The position numbers and the translations under genes are program-made. Below, piece after piece: positions 25,224 to 36,071 of a DNA stretch of 64,000 nt (the stretch's first letter is position 1; each line of letters opens with the position of its first letter). The stretch is from NCBI GenBank assembly GCA_021186555.1, contig JAJKFL010000026.1, positions 62,001 to 126,000 on the forward strand, in the 5' to 3' direction. Origin of the DNA: Reticulitermes speratus. Taxonomy: Eukaryota; Arthropoda; Insecta; Blattodea; Rhinotermitidae. The notes under the pieces were generated by a model that saw nothing but the letters and a program-made list of their open reading frames with translations, ran no database searches and had not been told where the DNA came from.

Positions 25224-25943
25224 GACTTAAATAGATTAGGGGAATGGGCGGTTGAAAATGAAATGAGGATAAATCCAGGTAAGAGTAAAGCAGTAAGCTT
25301 CAATAGAGCTAGGGTGATGGATAGTCTGAGGTATTATATTGGGGATCAACTAATTCCAGAGGCAAATAACTTTAAGTATTTAGGAATAATTATACGCAGC
25401 GACCTAAGCTGGGCAGATCATGTAAATTATACACTAAGAAAATCATGGAGGGCTCTTCATTTCGTAATGCGTATACTCAAAAGGGCAAACAATAATACGA
25501 AAAGTTTAGCTTATACGGCACTTGTGAGACCGATACTTGAGTATGGAGCGGTGTGTTGGGACCCATACAGAGAAGGTCAGGTAAACGCTTTGAATCGCGT
25601 GCAAAAGAGAGCGGCAAAATTTGCAAATAATACAAATGAATCGGGTTGGGAAACATTGACACAGAGTAGAGCAATAGCACGAATATGCGCCCTTTTCAAA
25701 GCATACACCGGGGGGCGGGCTTGGAAAACAATAGGGGATAGACTGCTAAAACCATGCTACCTGGATAGGGACGATCATAGTCGGAAAATTTGGATTAGGA
25801 AACAAAGAACAGATGTAGGCAAATATTCCTTTGTAAATAGGACCATACAAAGCTGGAACAAATTACCTCCAAGCGTACTAGCGACTTTCCCCTGTAAATT
25901 AAGCACTTTTAGAAAAAGGGTCAAGAAAGTCATTACAAGCTAA
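25224..25943 (+). CDS. C-terminal fragment of a LINE reverse transcriptase (5'-truncated copy)
   Basis: An open frame of 239 codons starts abruptly at the 5' truncation point (DLNRLGEWAVENEMRINPGK) and ends at a natural stop. It contains the conserved KYLGIII segment that follows the RT palm, then a thumb/C-terminal region ending FRKRVKKVITS. No RNase H follows. The sequence resembles CR1/jockey-like C-termini common in arthropod genomes; the clade is not certain. The frame is intact, but the copy lacks the endonuclease and catalytic RT motifs, so it is a dead-on-arrival insertion within the pogo relic. Confidence 0.8.
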   Translation, partial: DLNRLGEWAVENEMRINPGKSKAVSFNRARVMDSLRYYIGDQLIPEANNFKYLGIIIRSDLSWADHVNYTLRKSWRALHFVMRILKRANNNTKSLAYTALVRPILEYGAVCWDPYREGQVNALNRVQKRAAKFANNTNESGWETLTQSRAIARICALFKAYTGGRAWKTIGDRLLKPCYLDRDDHSRKIWIRKQRTDVGKYSFVNRTIQSWNKLPPSVLATFPCKLSTFRKRVKKVITS

Positions 25944-26104
25944 GGATTTTTAATTGGAGATTAAATAAAAATAAGGGATGTGAAGTGAAGGGGTGTGAAG
26001 TAGAGTGCTTTGGTTTCGAAGTGAAGTGAATTAAGTTCTTGGGGGATATAATTATCATGTACTTTGGTCTGACTTTATACTGAGGATATTCTAACGCACT
26101 GAAA

Positions 26105-26770
26105 TTAATTAATGTGTGGGTGTTTTTTTGTAATGTGCGTTTTTTTTTCTTGTATTGTGTATGGGTGTTTTTGTAAGGTGTGGATGTTTTTGTAAGGTGT
26201 GAATGCTTTTGTAAGGTGTGGATGCTTTGTAAGGTGTGGATGTTTTTGTAATGTGTGTACGGTGTTCTAATGTGTGTACTTTTATTTACTGTATGTATTT
26301 TGTTTTGTATGTGTATGGGTGTTTTTGTAAGGTGTGTACGGTGTTCTAATATGTGTACTTGTATTTAGTGTATGTATTTTGTTCTGTATGTGTATGGGTG
26401 TTTTTGTAAGGTGTGGACGTATTTGTAAGGTGTGGATGTTTTTGTAAGGTGTGGATGCTTTTGTAAGGAGTGGATGCTTTTGTAAGGTGTGGATGTTTTT
26501 GTAATGTGTGTACGGTGTTCTAATGTGTGTACTTGTATTTACTGTATGTATTTTGTTTTGTATGTGTATGGGTGTTTTGTAAGGTGTGTACAGTGTTCTA
26601 ATATGTGTACTTGTATTTACTATATGTATTTTGTTTTGTATGTGTATGGGTGTTTTTGTAAGGTGTGGATGTATTTGTAAGGTATGGATGTTTTTGTAAG
26701 GTGTGGATGTTTTTGTAATGTGTGTACGGTGTTCTAATATGTGTACTTGTATTTACTGTATGTATTTTGT
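26105..26770 (+). repeat. LINE 3' UTR array A: tttttgtaaggtgtggatg units in a higher-order pattern
   Basis: A ~19-bp unit (tttttgtaaggtgtggatg) alternates with a longer block containing gtgtgtacggtgttctaat, tgtgtacttgtatttactg and tatgtattttgttttgtatg. The composite recurs about five times, for example near 26235, 26325, 26500, 26580 and 26710, giving a nested higher-order repeat. Confidence 0.8.
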
Positions 26771-26829
26771 TTTGTAATTGTGTATAGTTTGTTTTGTATT
26801 GTTATTTTTATATATATTTATATGTCCAT

Positions 26830-27525
26830 TTGTATTGTGTGTACTAGTGTAAGGACTACTGCCACCGGGTGAAAACATTTGTATTGTGTGTACTGTGTAA
26901 GGACTACTGCCACCGGGTGAAAACATTTGTATTGTGTGTACTAGTGTAAGGACTACTGCCACCGGGTGAAAACATCTGTATTGTGTGTACTAGTGTAAGG
27001 ACTACTGCCACCGGATGAAAACATTTGTATTGTGTGTACTAGTGTAAGGACTACTGCCACCGGGTGAAAACATTTGTAGTGTGTACTAGTGTAAGGACTA
27101 CTGCCATCGGGTGAAAACATTTGTATTGTGTGTACTGGTGTAAGGACTACTGCCACCGGGTGAAAACATTTGTATTGTGTGTACTGGTGTAAGGACTACT
27201 GCCACCGGATGAAAACATTTGTATTGTGTGTACTAGTGTAAGTACTACTGCCACCGGGTGAAAACATTTGTATTGTGTGTACTAGTGTAAGGACTACTGC
27301 CACCGGGTGAAAACATTTGTATTGTGTGTACTAGTGTAAGGACTACTGCCACCAGGTGAAAACATTTGTATTGTGTGTACTAGTGTAAGGACTACTGCCC
27401 ACCGGGTGAAAACATTTGTATTGTGTGTACTAGTGTAAGGACTACTGCCACCGCAGATGTGTGAAAACATTTGTATTGTGTGTACTAGTGTAAGGACTAC
27501 TGCCACCGGGTGAAAACCCAATTGC
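26830..27525 (+). repeat. LINE 3' UTR array B: 49-bp unit, about 14 copies
   Basis: The unit contains gtgtactagtgtaaggacta, then ctgccaccgggtgaaaaca, then tttgtatt. Spacing between copies is 49 bp with small variants. The final copy runs into the element's 3' end (ggtgaaaacccaattgcag), showing that the unit arose by duplication of the element's own terminal sequence. Open frames on the minus strand are by-products. Confidence 0.9.
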
Positions 27526-27810
27526 AGTAAATAAATAATAATAATAATAATAATAATAATATAATAATAAATAAATAATAATTTTACCCTGCTTTTCAAT
27601 TCTGTCCCAAGGTTGTACCTTGGGTCACTTTACTTTGTCCCATTTAAATTGTCATCAGTAGCCATATATATATGAAGCAATGTTGCAATAAAGAATACAC
27701 TTCAGCTGCCAGATACGTGTGCAGCACTTTGAACTTTACGACATGTAATCCTATTCACACAAAACAATGAAAACCAAAAACTGGCCCAAGGTACAAACAA
27801 CACCCTCCCC

Positions 27811-29001
27811 TACTTGCCTTATGAATGCAACAATAGGGAATAAATCCTTCAAAAGTATGGCAACGTTCATTCAGGAACAACATAAACCAAAATTGCATTC
27901 ACGAAGAAATTCAGAACAAATTCAGTTCAAGCAATCTCTGCAATCATTTGGTCCAGAATGTTTTGTCTTCCTGTTTGCTATCCATTCTTGGCACCAGAGG
28001 GTTTGCTACTGTACTTTTTTTAAAGTCCTTTGTATATCATGTACAAGCATGACCGTATTTTAAGGACGTGCAAAAAGGAGTAAACTGTAATTGTTGCCCT
28101 ACAACATTTTCACCACCAATCAGTGAACTCTAAGGTCAATGATGTGCATGGAATTGTAATGAGTTCTTGTGGAAATAAGTAACTTCAAATTCTTGTATTT
28201 ATAATAATAAGGGAACTGTTACAGTATCAAAACCACCATTTAACAAGATACAATGTTTCTACAATATTAGCATAATATTACAAAATATTAACTGCTTATA
28301 AAAATAGAGTCAGTGTGTGAACCAACCAGTTTGAATGATGAATGAAGAGAATCCAAGGTTTTCAAAAAACACCATCAGTCTTTGCGTTTCCCAGCATCCG
28401 CAGCGTACATAAATCCCAACTCGCAGTTAACATAAACAAAGCGCAGATATAAAAATTCATTAATATAATGCTTGTGAAATTTTATTACTAACTCTCTTTC
28501 TGTTTCAGCAATTCCCTTCCACTAATTAGACACACAAATTGGTGTACTTCTGTACCTGGAAATTCTTACACTTGTAAACAACTACTTCAAAGTACAGTAC
28601 TCAAAACAAAAACTAGTGAATCAGCTTACTAAGGTGTAATTTTAGAAAGGTAAGAATCTGACAGACTGACATTCTGTCATGTGCCATACATTGCACATGT
28701 GATGAGGGCTCTTAAATATTGTGTACATATTTGCAAACTTGTAAGCCCACATTTTTGTACTTTACAAAAATTGCTACATATATACACATATATGAAAGCA
28801 GAAACTTGCGATCATTTTGATATTTCTGAGGCAACCCATGTACTGTTACGCTTAGCATATTCCTGCTTTGAAGTGCGATGTACAGTGCTTCCCAAATATG
28901 GTATAGGCACTTCACACAAAGTGCTACTTTACTATATAAACACTTTATCAACATGTAAGATAAACACTTCAGCAAAAATTACTCAAAGGTTAATGTTGTT
29001 T
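27811..29001. other. Unassigned AT-rich sequence
   Basis: No gene, RNA or transposon recognised. The longest frame is 109 codons (28681-29010) with no family resemblance. Confidence 0.45.
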
Positions 29002-29014
29002 ATGTACTAACATT

Positions 29015-29233
29015 GTGGTCAAGTAGTTAGCGTGCCTGCATGATATTTAGAAAGTCCATGTTTGAAACCCACACACCAGCTATCTCGACATGACACATTT
29101 CTCCTGTTATTCCTTCAGTCTCTTCATGCAAATGTCACGGTACTACATCAAATTAGACTGTGACCTCTTCCTTTTACCATTTAATGCTATATAGTCTGCA
29201 TTACTGATGACTGTCATCAAGCCCTAAATAAAA
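29015..29233 (+). mobile_element. tRNA-derived SINE with 13-bp target duplication
   Basis: The head has pol III promoter boxes: an A-box-like tagttagcgtg (29024-29034) and a B-box-like gtttgaaaccc (29060-29070). The tail ends in an A-rich segment (aaataaaa). The 13-mer atgtactaacatt flanks it perfectly at 29002-29014 and 29234-29246. It would be transcribed by RNA polymerase III and mobilised by a partner LINE. The B box has drifted from consensus, so it is probably inactive. Confidence 0.82.
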
Positions 29234-29326
29234 ATGTACTAACATTACATGACAATTTGTTAAAATTACCACACAATGTGCTCTATTGTTACATCATTCT
29301 GAATGTAAAAACTTGTCCTTAAAACA

Positions 29327-29920
29327 GGTAAGACTATTGCACCAAGGGGGCAATGTGACATATGGCAAAAGTTACAGTACGGTCTTCATGTTTGTGATTG
29401 AGTAAGACTATTGCACCAAGGGGCAATGTGACATATGGCAAAAGTTACAGTAGGTCTTCATGTTTGTGATTGAGTAAGACTATTGCACCAAGGGGGCAAT
29501 GTGACATATGGCAAAAGTTACAGTAGGTCTTCATGTTTGTGATTGAGTAAGACTATTGCACCAAGGGGGCAATGTGACATATGGCAAAAGTTACAGTACG
29601 GTCTTCATGTTTGTGATTGAGTAGGACTATTGCACCAAGGGGGCAATGTGACATATGGCAAAAGTTACAGTACGGTCTTCATGTTTTGATTGAGTAGGAC
29701 TATCGCACCAAGGGGGCAATGTGACATATGGCAAAAGTTACATACGGTCTTCATGTTTGTGATTGAGTAGGACTATCGCACCAAGGGGGCAATGTGACAT
29801 ATGGCAAAAGTTACAGTACGGTCTTCATGTTTGTGATTGAGTAGACTTTTCGCACCAAGGGGGCAATGTGACATATGGCAAAAGTTACAGTACGGTCTTC
29901 ATGTTTGTGATTGATAGGAC
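29327..29920 (+). repeat. 74-bp minisatellite, about 8 copies
   Basis: The unit contains gactattgcaccaaggggg, caatgtgacatatggcaaaa, gttacagtacggtcttcatg and tttgtgattgagta. Copies differ by single-base indels (for example ggggg against gggg, acagta against aca) and a few substitutions. It lies ~90 bp downstream of the SINE target duplication. Confidence 0.92.
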
Positions 29921-30441
29921 TCATAAAATCATCACAAATATCAGAATCCATTTTCAACATAAAATGTCTACTTGCTTCCATGAACCTACAGAACACATGA
30001 TAGGATTGAAATTTTATTTTTAATAAAACACAAACACTTTTGAGAAGCACAAAATACATTAAACATATGAAGGAGAGTCCCATTCCATGAAGTACGAAAT
30101 AAATCAGGCTCGCTTAATGAAAGCTCGGCTTGAATGAGCCGAGATGATCTGCACAATGGCAGGAGAGATTGAGAAGCCAACTTGCCAGCCAAGCGGTCTC
30201 ATCGTGATTTGCCAGAACCAGTCACAAAAGGTTGAAACAGCTGTATTTAAATGGTGACCACACAAGGTCAAAATGCCAAACACTGAAATTCACGAACTCA
30301 GCGACTGTACTGCAGTCACATCAAGCTGACGTGCATAAGATAATACTATAGCATACATCTTTGAATATTCGTTATAACAAAGTACTGCTGGCACTAGTGG
30401 TCTGTACTTAAGAAATGCCATTACACTACACACTGCATGTA
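29921..30441. other. Unassigned sequence
   Basis: No gene recognised. A 7-bp hairpin (CTCGGCT, 6-nt loop, AGCCGAG) lies at 30124-30143. Confidence 0.45.
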
Positions 30442-30850
30442 CAGAAAGTTCCTGGACTCCACAACCAACCTCCCTTTAAAATCATGTAATGGCCATGTGC
30501 AGATGGGCATTTTTAACAGAACAGTTTATTTGTGTGACATGTTATGAAATGGGAAAAACTGCTAATGAAACTTATGATTCATTAAAAGTGGTATTCAGTG
30601 ATGAGTCATTAAGCTGACCAACAGTATTTAAATGGCGTAAATGTTTTAAACATTGTTATTAACAATATTTAAAGAAACTGTCGAACTACACTTACTTCAA
30701 ATCAGACAATTATCTTTATTGGATAACAAAATATGTTAGGACTAAATGATAAGAAAACCAGATTCGAGACAAGTCTACTAAAAATACCAGATCATCATGT
30801 GGACATTACAACTTCAAAAGGGAGGCTGCACGCATAGTCCAGGAACTTTC
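30442..30850 (+). mobile_element. Internally deleted mariner-type transposon with transposase N-terminal relic
   Basis: A 15-bp inverted repeat (gaaagttcctggact) is exact between 30444-30458 and 30836-30850, and TA lies at both ends (30440-30441 and 30851-30852). Inside, about 30530-30660 translates as YEMGKTANETYDSLKVVF, SDESLS, stop, then FKWRKCF. This is the N-terminal helix-turn-helix region of mariner-like transposases. The catalytic domain is missing, so the copy could move only with help from another source. Confidence 0.75.
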
Positions 30851-30852
30851 TA

Positions 30853-31414
30853 AGCAGACATTGTATGTAACAGCACTGGAATAGTCTTAATCAGCCACTG
30901 ATCATTAACTATTACTCGTGTGCCAACTAAAGCATCGTTCTGACTTCATTTCTTACTTACAAATTTAAAGCACGCAGTGTCTATGCCTTCTTACTGTACT
31001 GTAATGCTATATTGCTATAGTTCCTGCATGCCTAACTGTACGAGTGATTCTTAAATTGCATTCTCTGCAAATGCAAGATTTTGTAAAAATTTTAAAGTTC
31101 CTCATTAAAACCTAAAATAAGGAAATTGTGAATGTAAATCTGGAGTGAAAAAATGAAACAGAATACACTGATGGGTATACACACAATGAAGTCCCCATGT
31201 AAGGTTTGCCTTGGGCACAAGATTTCTCTGTTTAAACGAAGATAAATCTTAAATGGGGCTTGAGAGACGTGAAAAAGAGAGATATGCTTAATTTTCAATT
31301 ACAGTTTTATGCTATTTATGTTGTTGTTATGTTTTGTTAAATAGGGTGCAAGACCGGACAGTCAGAAAACGCGAGATAGAGTTATTCTAGAATGCTGCCA
31401 AATTAAAGAAGAAG
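30853..31414. other. Unassigned sequence upstream of the 31415 coding region
   Basis: AT-rich, with no recognised gene. It may contain upstream sequence of the 31415-32547 coding region, but I see no promoter I can defend. Confidence 0.4.
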
Positions 31415-32547
31415 ATGAGCACTCGTGGAAGCAAGCAATTTGCGCTCCGAGGCTATCGAGGAAGCAGAGGAGGCCAAGGTCGTGGTCGCAGACAGCCAGC
31501 GTCTACAACACCAGAAAACGCCCCACAAACAAAACCTGTGGACGTACCAAAGCCTAAGGGTCAGATAAAAACAAGAAATTGCAGGCCCAGTCAAACCAAC
31601 GAGTTCTGGAATCCCAAAACCAAAGCACTCTCAAATGATCCTCTGTATTTAGAGGCCTTTGTGATTGATGGAGATCAAGGTTACGTCGAAGCTGCTGGTA
31701 AACCAGATTTCACAATAACAACGGATAGTTTTATCTCACTCAACAGGCGCACATACAATACAGTTTGCATATCTGATAAAGAGTTTGGCAAACATGTGTC
31801 CTAAGTATGTATTTATATTATAACACACTACACTTTTGGGCACGAATTGCTGATATTCGACACCATCATGGTTATGCTTCAATTGAGGAGCAAAACCTTG
31901 TTCGTTATATAAGCACACCACAATACCCAGTTCATGAGCCGATAAAAGCTTACTTACGCGGAATCGGTGATTTTGAAGATCCAACTGGGACTAAACACCA
32001 GTTTAAAGAACTCCGTTTACCATCTGATGTAGAGCATAATGGAGTAACTGGTTTCTTCGGACGAGTGAGTGCAGAAACACACTTTCTGTACCGTTCACTG
32101 CCGGCTCCGGGAGTGGTAGTATATAGAATACTACAGGATCTACGGTACACTTGCCATATCATTAACAATCCTCTTTGGGACTTACCTGAGCAATTACAAC
32201 CATTAGATGTCCTACCACCAGTACATGGTGACGAAGAAGAGGAGGAAGAGTTAGAGGACCCGGCCGCTGTTGCTGATGAAGGAGCCGAGGAAGAGAGAGG
32301 ACCCCCCGAACGTCACGAAGAGATAGAAGTAGAGAGGCCCAAACCTAGAGCTTATTTATTAGGTTGGGCTCCAGCTGTACACTTACTTGATGGACAGCGT
32401 CGGATTCTAGAAGAGTGTGGTCTTGATATAGAATTTGGAACACATTATCCAAGATTCGCCTTGAATAACGATCTATTTGAGGCAATTGCAGTGCGTGTAC
32501 GCTTTTCAATTCCAAAATTTCACTCTATTTATTATAACAAAAGATAA
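31415..32547 (+). pseudogene. Unidentified protein region in two frames: RG-rich N-terminus, acidic insert; possible endogenous viral element
   Basis: Frame one (31415-31804, 129 codons) starts MSTRGSKQFALRGYRGSRGG, an Arg/Gly-rich, probably nucleic-acid-binding tail, and ends at a TAA. Frame two (31807-32547, 246 codons) begins within three bases. It has a globular-looking part, then an acidic stretch (EEEEEELEDP onward, about residues 140-170 of that frame), then a hydrophobic C-terminal segment. The two frames differ by one base and are probably one interrupted protein. There are no introns and few alternative codons. A basic N-terminus on an intronless orphan ORF recalls capsid proteins of RNA viruses integrated in insect genomes, but I do not recognise the family. 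A lineage-specific host gene is also possible. Confidence 0.5.
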
Positions 32548-34215
32548 ACACTCTGGGCCTTGCGAACTTATCACACACATAGCCTTACTTTTCAGTATTA
32601 TCTGCATTAGTCCTTTCAACTGGATCACACCACTGCAGACTTTACTGTTCATATCAAGCCTCTTGCCCAGCAGTCAAGACTGTCAAAGTTCTCTCTTAAC
32701 TGCAGTACGAATGTTCTTCACTTCACAGCCATGCATGAAAGTGGGCAGTGATCTATCAGCAGTGACTAGCACTGTGCTATCTCAGCTCCACAGATAATTT
32801 AAACATTTATTATTAGTGCTGATGCCTTACAGATTATTATCCACACTGTTCTTGTTCTTTATAACTACTACTACAGTATTACTCCCCAGCTAAATTTTAT
32901 CTCTTTGTTACTTTAATGAATGTTGAACTGAGATCTAATATATTCAGTGTAAAGTTTTGCTTTAAGTAGAAAAATAAATAAATTAAATAAATAAATACTT
33001 TAAGCAAGTACTAATAATTTCCTTCACAAAAACAGAAAACATACAATTTTCTTGGGCAGGAAGCCAGTGTAGGTATTTTAGAAAAGGCAAATGGCTCAGA
33101 ACCATTGCCAGCCATAAGCTGTAACTTAGCGTCACACTGAAGCATGAATACTGTGTGGCAACTTGCACACACAACAAATCCTACATTCACATTAGTGAGT
33201 TTGAAATAACATATACCTTGACAAAAGGGTTCCAAGAGGGGTGGGAAAGAACAACAAAACAGCTGAATAACCAAACAACCATACATCAACAGCACAACAC
33301 TGGAGTGAGGGTGGTTCTTGCAATGATACGAGATCAAAGGTTGAGAGTGATAACTATTTGCATTATCTCTACCAGAAATATGGCACACCTTGAGGTGAAA
33401 TAGGGCCAACTGCCATAACTCGTGTCCAATCCCATTCAAGTCTTTAAGGTGCCTAGGCACCATGACACAGGTTTTACCTCTTCCACGTGAATGCATATTG
33501 TCATTACTGAACTTCATTGTGAAAACCAAGAATTTAAAAGAAACTGATCCATACACAGCATTAATACATGGAATAAAGCACCAGTTTCATAGATCAGTTG
33601 TCAGTTGTTCATGTTTTCAGAAAAGTATATACAATGCTGGTGTCAGTACGTATAAACGTACGTACATATGTACAGGGAACTAGGAGAATATTTTATGGGG
33701 CTCAGAATGTCCATACATTTTGATGTGCATCATGCAACTTACTGTCCTAACGCCATTTTACTACAAAATTCATTAGGTTACGCATGTCTAAGTAATTAAA
33801 AATATATATCAATGTATAAAATTCATATTATCAATTTATACAAAAAGTAAAATATGACAGATTAGTGGCCCGAAGTAAAAATATGAAGAAGGAAATACCA
33901 TCTTATAGGAACTTCGATTAACATGGGCAGTAAGGCGAAAGTTACGTTCCCTATTCTGTGAATTAAATTAATTACAAGACTAAGTATTAGTGGCTGATAT
34001 GTAATTCACAAAAGCAGGCACAACATGTACATTTTTTACTTTACGACTGATATCTTTCCAGTTGCACGGTTCGACTGTAATGCCATAATCAGGCTAGCAA
34101 TTATTTACGTAATAAAGCAGTTAAGTTACATGGCCAGGAGTCTTATTACCTAGGGATCCCATGTTTTAAGTGCATTTCTAAAATACTTAAAATAAAATTA
34201 TATATACTTAAGGTA
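32548..34215. other. Unassigned AT-rich sequence
   Basis: No gene or transposon recognised. A minus-strand frame at 33556-33011 (181 codons) has no family resemblance. The base composition is AT-rich, with homopolymer-rich stretches near 32970-33000. Confidence 0.4.
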
Positions 34216-34219
34216 AAAG

Positions 34220-35480
34220 TATAAAGCATCTGCGCTAATGGTCACTGTCCCACTTGTATGTCACAATAAAGCATCTGCGCTAATGGTCACTGTCCCACTT
34301 GTATGTCACAATAAAGCATCTGCGCTAATGGTCACTGTCCCACTTGTATGTCACAATAAAGCATCTGCACTAATGGTCACTGTCCCACTTGTATGTCACA
34401 ATAAAGCATCTGTGCTAATGGTCACTGTCCCACTTGTATGTCACAATAAAGCATCTGCGCTAATGGTCACTGTCCCACTTGTATGTCACAATAAAGCATC
34501 TGCGCTAATGGTCACTGTCCCACTTGTATGTCACAATAAAGCATCTGCGCTAATGGTCACTGTCCCACTTGTATGTCACAATAAAGCATCTGCGCTAATG
34601 GTCACTGTCCCACTTGTATGTCACAATAAAGCATCTGCGCTAATGGTCACTGTCCCACTTGTATGTCACAATAAAGCATCTGCGCTAATGGTCACTGTCC
34701 CACTTGTATGTCACAATAAAGCATCTGCGCTAATGGTCACTGTCCCACTTGTATGTCACAATAAAGCATCTGCACTAATGGTCACTGTCCCACTTGTATG
34801 TCACAATAAAGCATCTGCGCTAATGGTCACTGTCCCACTTGTATGTCACAATAAAGCATCTGCGCTAATGGTCACTGTCCCACTTGTATGTCACAATAAA
34901 GCATCTGCGCTAATGGTCACTGTGCCACTTGTATGTCACAATAAAGCATCTGCGCTAATGGTCACTGTCCCACTTGTATGTCACAATAAAGCATCTGCGC
35001 TAATGGTCACTGTCCCACTTGTATGTCACAATAAAGCATCTGCGCTAATGGTCACTGTCCCACTTGTGTGTCACAATAAAGCATCTGCGCTAATGGTCAC
35101 TGTCCCACTTGTATGTCACAATAAAGCATCTGCGCTAATGGTCACTGTCCCACTTGTATGTCACAATAAAGCATCTGCGCTAATGGTCACTGTCCCACTT
35201 GTATGTCACAATAAAGCATCTGCGCTAATGGTCACTGTCCCACTTGTGTGTCACAATAAAGCATCTGCGCTAATGGTCACTGTCCCACTTGTATGTCACA
35301 ATAAAGCATCTGCGCTAATGGTCACTGTCCCACTTGTATGTCACAATAAAGCATCTGCGCTAATGGTCACTGTCCCACTTGTATGTCACAATAAAGCATC
35401 TGCGCTAATGGTCACTGTCCCACTTGTATGTCACAATAAAGCATCTGCGCTAATGGTCACTGTCCCACTTGTATGTCACA
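34220..35480 (+). repeat. 45-bp minisatellite, about 28 copies, very homogeneous
   Basis: The unit contains ataaagcatctgcgctaatg, gtcactgtcccacttgtatg and tcaca (45 bp). Nearly all copies are identical; variants are single substitutions (gcgc/gcac, gtgtgtc/gtatgtc, one gtgcc). Because 45 is a multiple of 3 and one frame lacks stops, it gives a 418-codon open frame of a 15-residue repeat. That is arithmetic, not evidence for a gene. Confidence 0.97.
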
Positions 35481-35895
35481 CAACTGTCCTTTAGTGTTCT
35501 AATATGCAATATTTCTTCGTGTAAACTCTGTCAAATTTTTAATAGCTTGTGATATTCTGTCATCAGCATGACACAGACTTGTTTTGGTGCTTGGATTACA
35601 TTTGTCACTTATTATTTGTTGCAAACTGATGTGAGGTGAAGGTTTGAGTTTCTTTTCCCTGTATATGACATTCTGTTTCTGCAGTTACCTGGCAAAACTT
35701 ACATTTCAATTTTTTTCTTAGCCACACGCAAGCAGCAGTTGAAGGAGCACAGTGGCAATTGGATGGCACGTCAATCCTGTGCCAGTAGCCACTAGTGCAG
35801 CAACAAACAATGCACCCACAGCATTCGACACCACCAGGAAAGTGGCACAATTTTATATTCATGTTCCACGTTATGTTCACGTGCATCATGATAAC
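35481..35895. other. Unassigned spacer between arrays
   Basis: No gene recognised. It contains attttatattcatgt at about 35849-35863, a 15-mer that recurs just past the foldback at about 36062-36076. Confidence 0.4.
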
Positions 35896-36066
35896 AAATC
35901 AAAAGTTTAAAAACCAACATATGCACTGTATTCTTACAAGTAAGTCAAATGCCCCTACATATGTTTGACCCCCTAAAGATGGCTTGTTGAAGCCGAAACA
36001 TATGTAGGGGCATTTGACTTACTTGTAAGAACACAGTGCATATGTTGGTTTTTAAACTTTTGATTT
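35896..36066. repeat. Foldback element: 71-bp arms, 29-bp loop
   Basis: 35896-35966 and 35996-36066 are inverted copies with a single mismatch (a/g in gcactgta/gttcttac). The loop is accccctaaagatggcttgt plus nine bases. This arrangement (ccctaaagatggcttgttga, agccgaaac) looks like a short foldback MITE. Its RNA or single strand would form a long hairpin. The right arm passes directly into the 42-bp array. Confidence 0.9.
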
Positions 36067-36071
36067 TATAT

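Larger units (their letters stand above)
25215..27585 (+). mobile_element. 5'-truncated LINE insertion with expanded 3' UTR
   Basis: Coding sequence to 25943 is followed by a 3' UTR that ends in ggtgaaaacccaattgcagt, aaataaat and an (AAT)n tail at about 27533-27585, a typical LINE 3' terminus. Between stop and tail are two tandem arrays. The last unit of the second array merges with the canonical 3' end, so the arrays belong to the element. I could not identify a convincing target duplication. Confidence 0.72.
21895..27810 (+). mobile_element. Decayed pogo-type DNA transposon interrupted by two later insertions
   Basis: The outer ends carry imperfect inverted repeats: the left end from 21895 (agggaaagtggtgtagcttg) matches the reverse complement of the right end at about 27775-27810 (ggggagggtgttgtttgtac), each followed by a ttggg-like block. 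Both ends are flanked by TA (21893-21894 and 27811-27812), the target used by the pogo/Tc1-mariner superfamily. Inside are transposase remnants at about 22430-23480 and 25113-25222, split by a Merlin element and followed by a LINE fragment. The outer boundaries are moderately supported because the terminal repeats are diverged. Confidence 0.6.

Noticed and set aside
24830..25303. 157-codon minus-strand frame as a separate gene
   Set aside because: Its end overlaps the N-terminus of the Merlin transposase and the rest crosses the Merlin terminal repeat into pogo and LINE sequence.
33011..33556. 181-codon minus-strand frame
   Set aside because: No recognisable domain or splice context; composition like the surrounding noncoding DNA.
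34238..35494. 418-codon open frame of a 15-residue repeat
   Set aside because: The unit is 45 bp, so one stop-free frame stays open through all copies; no start context, flanking exon or unique coding sequence.
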